A stretch of DNA of 64,000 nucleotides from Candidatus Acidiferrum typicum (GTDB lineage: Bacteria > Acidobacteriota > Terriglobia > Acidiferrales > UBA7541), in NCBI GenBank assembly GCA_002478115.1, contig DLMH01000093.1:49711-113710 (forward strand), read 5' to 3'. Positions 1 to 10,210 of this stretch are shown here, one piece after another. The notes under the pieces were generated by a model. The model was given only the letters and a program-made list of their open reading frames with translations, was not told the origin of the DNA and searched no databases. Every line of letters starts with the position of its first letter. The first letter of the stretch is position 1. The position numbers and the translations under genes are program-made.

Positions 1-795
1 CGGCGCGTAACTGGAATAATAGTGGCTCACCTGCATGCCGTCGGCAGCCAGAGTATTCATGCCCGCTTCGATAGCGGCGAAGCAATGATTGGCGCGAATC
101 TCGGTGCCTTCACTCGTCAAGAGGTACTCGGTCGTGTACACCAGATAGTAGGTGACCCGCGATTCGTAAATTTGCGGGAAGGCGCGCAGCGCGGCGGAAG
201 TGTCGCGGGCTTCCTGCTCCCAATTGCGGTTGGACCAATCCGAGGGCGCCAACGGATCGATGTGTTGGACGGGCTCGACCTTCGCGAAGTCGTCAATATC
301 GGAAGGACGCGCCAGGCTGCTCAGATAAGCCTGTTTGCGGGAATAGGTTTCGACAGCTTCCTTGAAGGCCTGATCCGTGGCGATCCAAAGATCCTGGCGC
401 AGCGAATCGTAGTCGCGGTCGATGCCCACGTCCCCCGAGCGGCCGATGAATCCGCGAAAGCCCTCTTCGCTGATGAAATTGGAGCTGTCCAGTTTGTAAT
501 CCCCAACCCGCGCGGAAACATTCATAAGGCGTTCGCGGCTGTGGTTGGAAGAAATCAGCGCGCCGAATTCGGCCACAATCTCGCGGACGTCCATATCGAG
601 CAGGCGGTATTCCACGTAGTAGGGGCGTACCGGCTGATCCGCTTGCGGGATTTGCAGTTGCAGGCGCGTCTTGGAGCGCGCCATTTCATCACGCATGGCG
701 CTCAGCGTGTGATCGTTGTCCGCGGGAGCCTGGGCCAAGCCGGCGGTGGCGGTGGAAAGAGCGAAGAAAATAGCCGCGAGCCGAAGGGTGCGCAT
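1..795 (-). CDS. TldD/PmbA-family protein, second subunit, C-terminus beyond the window edge
   Basis: The gene starts at 795 and runs off the left edge, so 265 codons are visible. The first ~22 residues (MRTLRLAAIFFALSTATAGL) look like a cleavable signal peptide. The rest resembles the N-terminal half of TldD/PmbA proteins, which form a heterodimeric metalloprotease in which one partner carries the metal site. Its ATG overlaps the stop codon of the upstream TldD-like gene by one base (TAATG), so the two are translationally coupled and probably form one complex. No metal-binding motif lies in the visible part, which fits the TldE/PmbA role, but the missing C-terminus prevents a firm call. Family assignment rests mainly on the neighbour and on overall similarity of arrangement. 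Confidence 0.75.
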   Translation of the reverse strand, partial: MRTLRLAAIFFALSTATAGLAQAPADNDHTLSAMRDEMARSKTRLQLQIPQADQPVRPYYVEYRLLDMDVREIVAEFGALISSNHSRERLMNVSARVGDYKLDSSNFISEEGFRGFIGRSGDVGIDRDYDSLRQDLWIATDQAFKEAVETYSRKQAYLSSLARPSDIDDFAKVEPVQHIDPLAPSDWSNRNWEQEARDTSAALRAFPQIYESRVTYYLVYTTEYLLTSEGTEIRANHCFAAIEAGMNTLAADGMQVSHYYSSYAP

Positions 796-2528
796 TACTG
801 GAGGCCTCCCGATTTTGCATCGTCGTGCGCGGGCGGCGGCAGAATCGGCGGCCGGTCCGTGGATGTTTCCTTTTTCTGGACTTCCAATTCCGAAGTGAGG
901 ATGGCGGGAGAAGCGGCGGAGACTGGCACGGAACCTGACTCCGCGCCACAATAGCCGTTAAAGACTTCCGGCGTATCGCCGGTGGCCACAATCTTGGTCA
1001 GCGCGGCGAGCGGTGTGCCGACGATGTCCACGCCGCGGACCAGTTCGTCCGGGCGCCCGTCGGCGAACACCTTGTAGACCACCAGCGGTTGCACCTGGAA
1101 GGCTTGCGGCTGCCCGCGGCCCGTAAAGGTGAAACCTCCGGCGATGTCATCAATGAGCAGGCCATAGGGCTTGCCTTGCTGCTTGACGAGTTCGATGAGT
1201 TTTGCGCGAAGCTGCGCGTTCGTCACCGTCTTGCTGCTTTGCACGATCAGGTTTCCCTGCCGCGAAACCGGCGTCGCGCCGATCTGCCGCCGTCCATGTC
1301 CATTGGAATGCGGGAAACCTTCGAGTGGCGAGCGCGACATCTCGAAGTTCTTGAGAACGCCGTGATCCACCAGCACCACGCGCTGTGCCGCCACACCTTC
1401 GTCGTCAAACTGGTAGTAGCCCAACAGGTCCTGGTTGCCCAGCTTTTTCATGGTTGTGTCATCAACGAGGCTGAGGAATTCGGGGAGGATGGTTTCGCCC
1501 ACCTTTTTGGCAAACGTCTGGCCTTCATTGACGTCCTTCTGACGATGGCCCTCGGCGCGATGCCCGAAAACTTCGTGGAAGAACACGGCGGCGGCGCGGC
1601 CTGTCAGCAGCGCCGGCCCAACTGTCGGGTCGTTCAGGGGAGAGGCGACCAGGCCTTCCATTTCTTTGCGAAGCTGCGCGGCGGCAGCGTACACCGCTTT
1701 GTCAGTGGGGGCCTCCGAGGGATTGACCCAATCGAAGTTATAAATACGGTCAATGTCCATGCCATCGCTGGCCTTGCCTTGAATAAATAATTCCAGGCGG
1801 TAGCGGATCTGGCCAAACTGCAGATGCGTGCCTTCGGTGTTCAATTGCATGATGTTTTCCGCCTGCGCGGTAAACGTGACGATGGAGTTGATGACCGCGG
1901 TGGACTGCCGGAAGTACCGCGTATAATCACGAACCTTCTGTTCCCACGGCTTGCGATCGAGAGTGAACGACACCCACGGCCCCGTGTAGGTCTGCGGCTT
2001 TTCGCGCGAAAAATCGGGCGCGCGGCCCTCTTCCGTCTGTACTTTCACTTCCTTGCCGGTCTTGATCTTGATCAGCGCCTCGGCGGCGGCGCGGTATTGC
2101 TTGTCGGTTTCCAGCCAGATCGCGCGGCGCAGCACCTCGGGATCGTCGTCGAGCGGGGCATTGGTGCCGGGGCCGCCGTTGGGCGGCGTTCGGCCGTCGA
2201 CCTTGTGAGTGTCGTCGAGTTCGTAGCTGCCGGTGCGTACCGTCACTTCCAGCCAACGATTCCGCGCCTCATCGCTGCTCAGAAGGGCCCCATTGGAACC
2301 TGATACCGTGGCGCGCTGCGAGTCCGTAAGGGTGTAACCGATGTAATAGGCCGCGGGATCCTGCTCGCCAAGGGTCTTCAGCGAACGGTCGAGCTCCGTT
2401 TTCATCGCGTCGAAAAGGGGCGATGCTTTGGGTGCGCCGTCGGGCGGATCAGCCGAGCGCAGGGGAAGCACGAGGAGAGTCGCGCCGAGAAGAGTGGTAG
2501 CCGCAAAGATGCGCTGGTGGGGACGCAT
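795..2528 (-). CDS. TldD-like metalloprotease with signal peptide
   Basis: A protein of about 577 residues. The motif HEVFGH at about residues 318-323 is the HExxxH metal site of TldD proteases, and the downstream glycine-rich C-terminal half also fits TldD. TldD/TldE proteins degrade or trim small peptides, for example in antitoxin turnover and RiPP maturation. I chose ATG at 2528 because GGAG lies about 11 bases upstream and the protein then begins with a good signal peptide (MRPHQRIFAATTLLGATLLV). A GTG at 2570 would add 14 residues. Known enterobacterial TldD is cytosolic, so export is unusual. It is coupled to the partner gene at 1-795. The divergent kinase gene begins about 216 bases away. 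Confidence 0.88.
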   Translation of the reverse strand: MRPHQRIFAATTLLGATLLVLPLRSADPPDGAPKASPLFDAMKTELDRSLKTLGEQDPAAYYIGYTLTDSQRATVSGSNGALLSSDEARNRWLEVTVRTGSYELDDTHKVDGRTPPNGGPGTNAPLDDDPEVLRRAIWLETDKQYRAAAEALIKIKTGKEVKVQTEEGRAPDFSREKPQTYTGPWVSFTLDRKPWEQKVRDYTRYFRQSTAVINSIVTFTAQAENIMQLNTEGTHLQFGQIRYRLELFIQGKASDGMDIDRIYNFDWVNPSEAPTDKAVYAAAAQLRKEMEGLVASPLNDPTVGPALLTGRAAAVFFHEVFGHRAEGHRQKDVNEGQTFAKKVGETILPEFLSLVDDTTMKKLGNQDLLGYYQFDDEGVAAQRVVLVDHGVLKNFEMSRSPLEGFPHSNGHGRRQIGATPVSRQGNLIVQSSKTVTNAQLRAKLIELVKQQGKPYGLLIDDIAGGFTFTGRGQPQAFQVQPLVVYKVFADGRPDELVRGVDIVGTPLAALTKIVATGDTPEVFNGYCGAESGSVPVSAASPAILTSELEVQKKETSTDRPPILPPPAHDDAKSGGLQ

Positions 2529-2744
2529 TTGCCATAGTGCTCCAATTTGAAGGTTCAAAGGATGCCTCACTCTAAATTAGACGAAAACGGTGAGTCTTCA
2601 GTGTACGTCAGGCGGGTGCGTCAGACAAAGCGTAGCGAGCGGCGGGTTGCGGGGCTCTTCCCGATTGGCAGCACTGAGCCGCGTGGCCGAGCAGGAGGTT
2701 GCGCGTTTGCCTGCATTGAAGTGCTGGGGTAAACTCCAAGGCCA

Positions 2745-5414
2745 GTGGCGGATACTCCCTCAATTGTGGGTCGCACCGTCTCCCACTACACCGTCCTCGA
2801 AAAACTTGGCGGGGGTGGCATGGGCGTGGTCTACAAGGCCGAGGACGCTCGCCTTCGTCGCTTCGTCGCGCTGAAATTCTTGCCACCGGAAGTTGCCAGC
2901 GACGCGCAGGCACTGGCCCGTTTTCAGCGCGAAGCGCAGGCCGCATCCGCATTGAATCATCCCAACATTTGCACGATTTACGACATTGGCGAACAGGATG
3001 GGCAGGCGTTCATCGCCATGGAGTCTCTGGATGGGACAACGCTGAAGCATCTCATCGCCGGGAAGCCGCTCGAGACGGAAGTTCTTCTCACACTCGCGAT
3101 TGAGATTGCCGACGCACTGGACGCCGCTCACGCCGAAGGCATCATTCACCGCGACATCAAGCCCGCCAATATTTTCGTGACCAAGCGGGGACACGCCAAA
3201 GTTCTTGACTTCGGGTTGGCGAAGCTGTCGCTCACGGGAGATCGCGCGGCCGACACCACGACGGGTTCGGACAAAGTGACCGGGGGCACGACGTCGGAGC
3301 ATCTGACCGGTGCAGGCTCTACACTGGGCACGATCGCTTACATGTCGCCGGAGCAGGTGAAGGCCAAGGAACTCGACGCACGAACCGATTTGTTCTCGTT
3401 CGGAGTTGTCTTATACGAAATGGCGACAGGCGTGACGCCATTTCGTGCGGAGAGTACCGGACTGATCTTCGACGCGATCCTGAACCGCGATCCACTGCCC
3501 CCCGGACAACTGAATCCTGACATGCCCGCCGAGCTGGGACGGATTATCCACCGAGCGCTGGAGAAAGATCCGGGTCTCCGTTACCAGACCGCCGCGGAAC
3601 TTCGCGACGACCTGAAACGCTTGAAACGCGAGTTGGATTCCGGCCGCTCCGTGGGAACCTCTGCTCTACCGGGTGCGCTCGAAGAAGTTCGCGGAACCCA
3701 CGCACATCGTCGATGGCACACATGGGCCGTCGTTGTCGGCAGCGCTCTCATCGCCATCGTGGGATTTCTCGCGTATGTTCTAACGCGCCCGGTGGCACCG
3801 CCCCGGGTGCTGCGCACTGTCCAACTCACGAACACGAATCGGCCGAAATCAGGCGTTGTCACGGACGGCTCGCGGCTCTACTTCATCGAGGGCCAATCCG
3901 GCCTTTCCCAAACCTCCGTGAATGGCGGCGAGACATTTCCCATACCGACCTCCCTGGAGGACACTGGCTTTTCTAACGTTTTCGATATCTCGCCAGACGG
4001 TTCTTTGCTTTTGATGAATTCAGCCCGAGGGACGTCTCTCGACGGCCCTCTTTGGAGCGTCCCTGTGCTTGGTGGCTCGCCTCGTCGGTTGGGCAGCCTC
4101 GAGGGCCACGCTGGCGCGTGGTCGCCGGACGGGAAGAGGATTGTCTACTGCAAAGGGAACGAGATATTCCTGGCGACGAGTGATGGCAGCGAACCACGCC
4201 GGCTCTTGCTAACGGCTGGAACCGCTAACGATATCCGCTGGTCGCCCGACGGCTCCATTCTGCGTTTTACTCTGAGCGATCCCAAAACCAATAACCGCTC
4301 CATCTGGCAAGTTTCCGCGGACGGTGGCAATCTCCGCCCCCTGCTTCCGGGCTGGAACAGCACACCCAACGAATGCTGTGGCAAGTGGACGCCGGGCGGA
4401 AGGTATTTCGTCTTCCAGGCCGTACGCGACGGGACGGCAAACCTTTGGGCCCTGAACGAACGTGGTGGCCTTTTCCGCGCAACCCGCCAGGAGCCAGTTC
4501 AGTTGACGACTGGGCCAATGAATGTAGGTAGTCCCGTCCCGAGCCGCGATGGCAAGAGACTCTTCGTCCAAGGCTGGCAGCCCCGCGGGGAATTGGTGCG
4601 CTACGACGCCAAATCAGGACAATTCGCTCCTTACCTTTCGGGAATTTCGGCCATGGGACTCGACTTCTCTCGTGATGGAGAGTGGGTCGCCTACAATGAT
4701 GGCTCCGATGGCACCATGTGGCGAAGTAAGGTGGACGGAACCCAAAAGCTGCAACTTGTTTTCCCGCCTATGCAGGCCTACCTGCCTCGGTGGTCCCCGG
4801 ACGGCAAACACCTCGCCTTTTTTGGTCATCCTCCCGGCGAACCCTGGCAAATCTTTGTGGTTCCCGCCGAGGGAGGCTCTCCCGAACTGATCTATCGAAG
4901 TGCAACCAATTCGGCGGACCCCAACTGGTCGCCAGACGGCAAAGCGCTGGTTTTCGGAGAGAATTCACTCAACAATCAGGGATCAGCGGTCTACGTGCTC
5001 GATCTGAAGACGCGGAAAGCCTCGAAGCTGGCAGGGTCCGACGGACTTTATTCTCCCCGCTGGTCCCCTGACGGACGCTACATCGCGGCCATTACGCTGG
5101 ATTCTCTTAAGATCATGCTTTTTGATTTCACCACTCAAAAATGGACTGAGCTCGCCAATATCTTCGTGGCTTATCCGACTTGGTCCCGAGACGGGCGCTA
5201 TTTGTATTTTGATGGAATTCTCGACAACCAGGAGGGCTATTTCCGCGTGCAAATCAGCGACCGCAAACTGGAGCGCCTCTTCAGCCTGAAAGGGTTTCAG
5301 GCGGCCGGAGGAGCCTTCGGAAACTGGAGCGGACTCGCCCCGGACGAAACTCCGCTGCTTGTCCGCGACGCCAGCATCCAGGAGATTTATGCTCTCGATT
5401 GGGAGACGCCTTAA
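2745..5414 (+). CDS. Serine/threonine protein kinase with C-terminal TolB/WD40-like beta-propeller
   Basis: An 889-residue transmembrane sensor kinase. Residues ~15-290 are a Hanks-type kinase: glycine loop at 21-27, invariant Lys44, catalytic HRDIKPAN around 135-142, DFG at 155-157 and SPE at 201-203, so it should be active. A single membrane span lies at about 326-347. The remaining ~540 residues contain repeated PD40/TolB-type blades with the SPDG and WSPDG pattern (for example WSPDGK and WSPDGRY), predicted to be outside the cytoplasm and to bind a ligand or cell-wall component. This architecture is strongly expanded in Acidobacteriota. The start is GTG at 2745. The gene converges on the S9 peptidase downstream. 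The ligand and substrates are unknown. Confidence 0.93.
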   Translation: MADTPSIVGRTVSHYTVLEKLGGGGMGVVYKAEDARLRRFVALKFLPPEVASDAQALARFQREAQAASALNHPNICTIYDIGEQDGQAFIAMESLDGTTLKHLIAGKPLETEVLLTLAIEIADALDAAHAEGIIHRDIKPANIFVTKRGHAKVLDFGLAKLSLTGDRAADTTTGSDKVTGGTTSEHLTGAGSTLGTIAYMSPEQVKAKELDARTDLFSFGVVLYEMATGVTPFRAESTGLIFDAILNRDPLPPGQLNPDMPAELGRIIHRALEKDPGLRYQTAAELRDDLKRLKRELDSGRSVGTSALPGALEEVRGTHAHRRWHTWAVVVGSALIAIVGFLAYVLTRPVAPPRVLRTVQLTNTNRPKSGVVTDGSRLYFIEGQSGLSQTSVNGGETFPIPTSLEDTGFSNVFDISPDGSLLLMNSARGTSLDGPLWSVPVLGGSPRRLGSLEGHAGAWSPDGKRIVYCKGNEIFLATSDGSEPRRLLLTAGTANDIRWSPDGSILRFTLSDPKTNNRSIWQVSADGGNLRPLLPGWNSTPNECCGKWTPGGRYFVFQAVRDGTANLWALNERGGLFRATRQEPVQLTTGPMNVGSPVPSRDGKRLFVQGWQPRGELVRYDAKSGQFAPYLSGISAMGLDFSRDGEWVAYNDGSDGTMWRSKVDGTQKLQLVFPPMQAYLPRWSPDGKHLAFFGHPPGEPWQIFVVPAEGGSPELIYRSATNSADPNWSPDGKALVFGENSLNNQGSAVYVLDLKTRKASKLAGSDGLYSPRWSPDGRYIAAITLDSLKIMLFDFTTQKWTELANIFVAYPTWSRDGRYLYFDGILDNQEGYFRVQISDRKLERLFSLKGFQAAGGAFGNWSGLAPDETPLLVRDASIQEIYALDWETP

Positions 5415-5536
5415 TCTCCCTTGCGTGCCATAATCCCGCTAAGATTCCTGGAAAGCGCTCCGAAACATCATCCGTTTTCTAATCTCGCCAGACGCGCTCG
5501 ACAGCCGGAAAGAGCGCCTTGGCAGATTGCCACACG

Positions 5537-7768
5537 CTAGAGATTCCTGCGCCAGAACTCGCGTATGGTGCGGAACAGATGGATGGTGGCGGGCGGATCA
5601 GAGATGCCGTGTTTGCGCATGGGATAGATCATCACTTCATAGAGAATATTTTTCGCGATGAGCTCGTTGAGAAAGGCTTGCTCATTCTGTGGATGTACGT
5701 TGTCGTCGTAGGTGCCGAAAGCAACCATCAGGTGCCCGGCGAGATCGCCGGCATGTTTGACCAACGACGTGCGGTCATAAGCCTCGGCATTCTGGGAAGG
5801 AAGCCCCATCAGGGATTCGGCCCATTTGGAATCGTAGTAGTGCCAATCGGTCACCGGCGCGACAGAGATGCCCGCCTTGAATTCCTTGGAACGCGTCATC
5901 AGATTGAGGGTCATGGTGCCGCCGCCGCTCCAGCCCCAAACTCCGAAGCGTGAAGCATCCACCCAGGGCTGAGATTTGAACCAACGAACCCCGGCGAGGA
6001 GGTCGTCGCTTTCCGAGGCGGCGGGGTTGGCAGCGATGGTGTTCTCGAGTTTCTTGCTGATGCCGGTGGCGGCGCGATTGTCGATATAGATGACGACAAA
6101 ACCATCCTGGAGAAGGATCTGGTTGAAGAGGCCCATGTCGCCGCTCCATTCGTTCACGACATTGGGAGCTGAAGGACCGCCGTAGACATACAGGATCACC
6201 GGGTATTTGCGGGCAGGGTCAAAATTCCTTGGTTTCCAGATTTCCGCGGGCATGGGAAAACCATCGGCGGCGGGAACGGTGAGAAATTCGGAGTACTGGA
6301 TTCCTTCGGGAAGAAGCTCGGGGCGAGGTGCCGCGAGAGTTTGCAAGAGCTTGCCCTCCGAGGCATGAAGCTGCAGAGAAGGCAGGGTGCGGCTGTTGGA
6401 GAAACTGTCGATATAGAATTTCGCGTTGGGGGACATCGAAATGGCATGGGCGCCGGACTCGGCAGAGACGCGCGTAAGGCCGGAGCCGTCGCTTTTCACG
6501 CGGTAGAGGTTGCGTTCGATGGAAGAATCCTTGAGCGCGGTGAAGTAGATCCAATCATTTTCGGAATCGATTCCGGCAACCGCCTGGCGGACCCAGTAAA
6601 CGCCGCCCGAGGAGGCCATGGCCCAGTTGCCGTTGGTGATTTGGTTGACGAGCGCGCCGTCCATGGTGAAGCGATACAGATGCATGAAACCGTCGCGCTC
6701 GGAAGCCCATAGGAAGTAGCGGCCGCCAGGAAGGAAGTGGAGGTCGTCGGAAACGTTCACCCAGGCGGGATCGGTTTCCGTAAGGATGTGCTTGCGCTCG
6801 CCTGTCTTGACATTGATGAAGTCCAGGCGATTTTCTTTCTGTGAGCGGGGCATCGTTTGAATGCTCAGTCGCTCGGAATCCGGCAGCCACTTTACGCGTA
6901 AAATCCACTCGAAGGTTTCTCCACCAAGATTGATCCAGCGGGTCTGTGGATTGAAGACATCGATGACGCCGACGCGGACATGAGGATTTTTTTCGCCGGG
7001 TTTCGGATAACGCTGATGAATGATGCGTTCGTCGACAGGCTGAAAATCGACAAAGGTACTATCGGCAACTTCGGTCTCGTCCGTCTGTAGAAAGGCGATG
7101 GAACGGGAGTCGGGCGACCACCAGTAGCCGATATCGCGGCGGCCGAAAATTTCTTCCCAGTAGACCCAGGTAAGGATGCCGTTCAGAAGCGTTTCCGAGC
7201 CGTCGGAGGTGAGACGCGTCTCCTTTTTCGCGGCGATGTCGTAGACATACAGGTCATTGGCACGCACGAAGGAAAGGGTTCGCCCGTCGGGAGAGAATTG
7301 GCCGTCTTTTTCCTCCGCGGGGGTGTTGGTGACGCGCGTGAAGGTGGAAGAGGAAAGATCCAGCAGAAAAATGTCGCCAAGAAAGATGTACAGGGCCTGC
7401 CGGCCATTGGCGTCAAACGAGTCCGGCCAGGGAAGTGCTTGCTTGATTTCCGTGGAAGGATCCACGGACTTGAGGGAAGCGACCGCTTTGGCCATGTCGA
7501 GAGCCGGGTGACGTTCGCGAGTGATGGGATCGAGCCGCTCAAATGTGCGCTGCGCTTCGGGTTGGCGGGTGTCGTAAAGTATGGCGGAATTGTCGGCCAG
7601 CCATTTGAAGTCCGGGACTTCCGCGACACTGGAGCCTTCTTTGCCAAAGATCCATTCCACGGTGAGCGGAGGCCTTTGCACCTGAGCCATCGCAGAGAAG
7701 GCTGCAGAGAAGAGCACAACCAGGGACGTGAGAAAAAGAGTAGCTGCACGGAAGTGCTTGGAAGACAT
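5537..7768 (-). CDS. S9 family peptidase, dipeptidyl-peptidase IV type
   Basis: A 743-residue exported serine peptidase. The start at 7768 gives a signal peptide (MSSKHFRAATLFLTSLVVLF) and has AGGAG about 12 bases upstream; the frame is open further upstream without a comparable signal. Residues ~80-470 form the DPP-IV N-terminal propeller, and the C-terminal ~230 residues are the alpha/beta-hydrolase domain. The nucleophile lies in GWSGGG (Ser ~614), the acid in GTYDDNVH (~688) and the histidine in MRKHG (~720), so the triad is intact. It likely cleaves dipeptides, often Xaa-Pro, from oligopeptides in the periplasm. It ends converging on the kinase gene with a ~120-base gap that shows no clear terminator. 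Confidence 0.92.
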   Translation of the reverse strand: MSSKHFRAATLFLTSLVVLFSAAFSAMAQVQRPPLTVEWIFGKEGSSVAEVPDFKWLADNSAILYDTRQPEAQRTFERLDPITRERHPALDMAKAVASLKSVDPSTEIKQALPWPDSFDANGRQALYIFLGDIFLLDLSSSTFTRVTNTPAEEKDGQFSPDGRTLSFVRANDLYVYDIAAKKETRLTSDGSETLLNGILTWVYWEEIFGRRDIGYWWSPDSRSIAFLQTDETEVADSTFVDFQPVDERIIHQRYPKPGEKNPHVRVGVIDVFNPQTRWINLGGETFEWILRVKWLPDSERLSIQTMPRSQKENRLDFINVKTGERKHILTETDPAWVNVSDDLHFLPGGRYFLWASERDGFMHLYRFTMDGALVNQITNGNWAMASSGGVYWVRQAVAGIDSENDWIYFTALKDSSIERNLYRVKSDGSGLTRVSAESGAHAISMSPNAKFYIDSFSNSRTLPSLQLHASEGKLLQTLAAPRPELLPEGIQYSEFLTVPAADGFPMPAEIWKPRNFDPARKYPVILYVYGGPSAPNVVNEWSGDMGLFNQILLQDGFVVIYIDNRAATGISKKLENTIAANPAASESDDLLAGVRWFKSQPWVDASRFGVWGWSGGGTMTLNLMTRSKEFKAGISVAPVTDWHYYDSKWAESLMGLPSQNAEAYDRTSLVKHAGDLAGHLMVAFGTYDDNVHPQNEQAFLNELIAKNILYEVMIYPMRKHGISDPPATIHLFRTIREFWRRNL

Positions 7769-8037
7769 CAGGTTTTCTGCTCCTGGCCAGAGAAAGTACA
7801 TGTGGATGCCCGGCTTCTGATAATAGACGACCCCTTTGACCGTAGCAAAGCTATCAAACCTGTAGTATCCCCAACCACAAGAAGTGAATCTCCGTCCGAA
7901 AACTGTACCCATCCCATTGTCCATTGTCCTTTCTCTTGCAACGTCCTGCACTTCGGACCAGTAGGCTGCGCTGTTGCTTTGGAATAGGCTTTGTGGGCTT
8001 GCGGGGTGTCGTCACTGGGGAATGAAGCGAGGTCGCC

Positions 8038-8658
8038 GTGTATTGCGCGCATTGCGGATTAAAGATTTTTCCCGAGCGGCCCGTATGCACTCGCTGTGGC
8101 CGAGCGCCGTTGCACGAGTGGATTCAACTGTTCAGTCTGGCCGTACTTCTCCTGGCGACGATTGGCAATTCTGTCGCCAGCTTGTTTCTGCTGCCGAAAT
8201 TGTCTGCCATTCACCCGTCGGTTCTTTTTTTTCGCGGCTGGCTGTGGGCCGACCGGGAGAGCTCGCTGTACGGGTGGATGCCGCTGGCCGCCGCTCTGCT
8301 GTTTTGGGAATTTTTTGTCTGGCGCAAGATTCGCAAGGCGAAACCCGTAACCAAGATAAAGGGGTGGGTCAGCCGCAAGATTCTCGCGTTTGTGCTTGCG
8401 GCAGGTTTTGCGCCGATCCTTCCCTGGTGGCTCCCCGCCAATCAGCCGTCGGACAAGACGCTTGCCGCGCTCTCGCAGTACCCCGGCTTGCCATGTGCAA
8501 TTTCCTGGGGCGGTGTGCTCATCGTGGCAGTAGTTCTCTGTGTCAAGGCCGAGACCCGCGACTGCCTCCTTGGCAAAGGGAAAGTCCTCGCCCTCGTAAG
8601 CCTGGGTGCGCTTGCGTTGTTTCTTACGCTGACACTGTTTGGGTGGTCGCTGAGCTGA
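8038..8658 (+). CDS. Zinc-ribbon membrane protein of unknown function
   Basis: A 206-residue protein. The N-terminus carries two CxxC pairs (CAHC at 3-6, CTRC at ~17-20), forming a short zinc ribbon, followed by about four hydrophobic segments (~30-52, 78-92, 117-135, 153-170 and a possible last one at 183-204). The start is GTG at 8038, preceded by a purine-rich GCGAGG. Zinc-ribbon plus membrane-helix proteins of this kind are common in Acidobacteriota but have no assigned role. The neighbouring PP2C phosphatase gene is convergent, so there is no operon evidence. The coding call is supported by the cysteine spacing and clean hydrophobic pattern; the function is unknown. Confidence 0.75.
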   Translation: MYCAHCGLKIFPERPVCTRCGRAPLHEWIQLFSLAVLLLATIGNSVASLFLLPKLSAIHPSVLFFRGWLWADRESSLYGWMPLAAALLFWEFFVWRKIRKAKPVTKIKGWVSRKILAFVLAAGFAPILPWWLPANQPSDKTLAALSQYPGLPCAISWGGVLIVAVVLCVKAETRDCLLGKGKVLALVSLGALALFLTLTLFGWSLS

Positions 8659-8727
8659 GCGAGAGCAAGAAAACCGTTCTTACTAAAGAAGCTCATGAGG
8701 GTCAGATGAAAAGAGCGACGCGCTTGC

Positions 8728-9534
8728 TCATTGAGCAATGGGGCGCGTGCCTCCGCCTGCCGTGGAGGGAGCGTAATGGAGCACTGCGGCGGTCATATCA
8801 TCCCACTGGCCGCAGTACTTGGAGAATTCCTGGATCGCGGAGAAGACGTGGTTCAATAATTCAATCGGGGCTTCGCCCGCATGTCTGCGGCAGACATCCC
8901 TGAGCCCCTCCAGTTCAAATTCCTGCCCGTGGACATTCCGCGCGTCGGTCAGTCCATCGGTACAAAACAGTATGGAATCGTCCGGCTCGAGGTCCAGCGT
9001 GAATTCATCGTAAACTACGCCGCTGAAGAAGCCTGGGGGAATGCCCGCGAGTTGCAGGACGCGGCATTCTCCACCCCGAATGAGCAGCGGGCCGGGCATG
9101 CCGGCGCTCACAATCCGCATCTGCGCGCGAAACGTGTCAAAAATGGCGTACTGAATCGCGCTGTGGCGTCCCGGGATGCCCCGGAGGAGTAGCCTCTCGT
9201 TCAGGACGGAGAGGACCCGGGCGGGGGGCTGGCCGGTCTTGTGGACGCCGCGCAGCGTTCCAACCGCCAGCGCGGCATACAGCGCCGCCGGAAGTCCTTT
9301 CCCGGATACGTCGCCAAGGTACAGGCCGATCATGCCGTCGGGAAGGAGGAAGTAGTCCAGGAAATCGCCGCCTACCTCCGCGGCAGGCTGGAACTCATGC
9401 GAAATCGTCACGCAATCAGTGCGTAGGGGCTGCCCAGGCAGCATGACACCCTGGATGGCACGCGCTTCCTCAAGTTCCTGCTCGCGCAACTTCTCTATCG
9501 AATGAAGTTCGGCCGGTTGACTGAGAACAGACAT
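8728..9534 (-). CDS. PP2C-like SpoIIE/RsbU-type serine phosphatase
   Basis: A 268-residue protein made almost entirely of a SpoIIE-type PP2C domain. The metal-binding acidic residues are present: EVGGDFLDY (~53-61), LGDVSGKG (~73-80), CTDGLTDARN (~191-200) and GQWDDMTAAV near the C-terminus. A short N-terminal helix (~15-35) resembles the linker that normally connects sensor domains to RsbU phosphatases, but there is no sensor domain here. Such proteins dephosphorylate anti-sigma-factor antagonists in partner-switching networks. No antagonist or anti-sigma kinase gene lies beside it, so partners must be elsewhere. The ATG at 9534 is the chosen start; the divergent neighbour begins about 160 bases away. 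Confidence 0.9.
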   Translation of the reverse strand: MSVLSQPAELHSIEKLREQELEEARAIQGVMLPGQPLRTDCVTISHEFQPAAEVGGDFLDYFLLPDGMIGLYLGDVSGKGLPAALYAALAVGTLRGVHKTGQPPARVLSVLNERLLLRGIPGRHSAIQYAIFDTFRAQMRIVSAGMPGPLLIRGGECRVLQLAGIPPGFFSGVVYDEFTLDLEPDDSILFCTDGLTDARNVHGQEFELEGLRDVCRRHAGEAPIELLNHVFSAIQEFSKYCGQWDDMTAAVLHYAPSTAGGGTRPIAQ

Positions 9535-9697
9535 GGTTTTATCCGGAGGGGAGAATTCACCGGGAGAGGGGCGGCGTCAATTTGAGCCTAGCACAGGGCG
9601 GGTGTGGCCCGGCCGAAATCTCCTGGGGGTGTTACCAATTGCACGCGGGGAGATGGAAATGCTTGAACCGGGTGGACTGCGGGGAAACAATAGAACC

Positions 9698-10090
9698 ATG
9701 AAATCCCTAGCTGGACTCCTTGTTACCGCCGCCTTGGCGATCGGCATCTACTATCTTTATTTAAAGCAAATGCCTAGCAGCGATGCCGGCACCGCGCCCA
9801 CCCAGGCCATCAGCCTCACCGGTGTGCGCAGCGACCTGCTGTCCATCGCGCAGGCAGAACGTGGGAACATCGCCCTGAACAACCGGTGTGCCTCGCTAGA
9901 CGAAATGGCCACCGCAGGAACGATGAACATGGCCCGGCGCGAGCGCGACGGCTACACCTATGAAGTAGAGTGTTCCGGGTCGGATTTCCGCGTTGTCGCC
10001 CGGCACGCGGCTCCCCCGCCCGCGGGTGTGGCGATACGCTATCCTACCCTGGCCATCGACTCCACGATGGAAATCCGGGAAATTCAGTAA
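9698..10090 (+). CDS. Small membrane-anchored, pilin-like protein
   Basis: A protein of about 130 residues with one N-terminal hydrophobic segment (MKSLAGLLVTAALAIGIYYL) and a soluble part. The segment around residues 42-100 (SDLLSIAQAERGNIALNNRC, then a DGYTYEVEC stretch) resembles the C-terminal globular part of type IV pilins: an alpha-helix, a region like 'yaSLDEMa' and two cysteines that could form a disulfide. It lacks the usual GFTLIE prepilin peptidase site, so it would stay anchored rather than be processed. An ATG at 9659 with GGGGAG six bases upstream is an alternative start that would add 13 residues. Function is not known; the pilin relation is an inference from weak similarity. 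Confidence 0.65.
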   Translation: MKSLAGLLVTAALAIGIYYLYLKQMPSSDAGTAPTQAISLTGVRSDLLSIAQAERGNIALNNRCASLDEMATAGTMNMARRERDGYTYEVECSGSDFRVVARHAAPPPAGVAIRYPTLAIDSTMEIREIQ

Positions 10091-10210
10091 GCTGGGGTTT
10101 CATCTTCCTAAACCTGCCCTTTTTCGCGGGAACAATTCCCCCTGCGCGTGCGTAACTTCAGGTGAGAGCGCAGCACGCGGAGATGCAGCGGTTGCGAGAA
10201 GGAGTGGACT

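Noticed and set aside
22..954. 310-residue plus-strand frame
   Set aside because: It is antisense to the TldE-like gene and its partner; the minus-strand frames have signal peptides, the TldD motif and coupling, while this frame is low complexity and runs across the gene boundary.
7974..8903. 309-residue plus-strand frame overlapping the zinc-ribbon gene
   Set aside because: It is another reading frame of the same region, with Arg-rich composition and no motif, and it runs into the phosphatase gene antisense.
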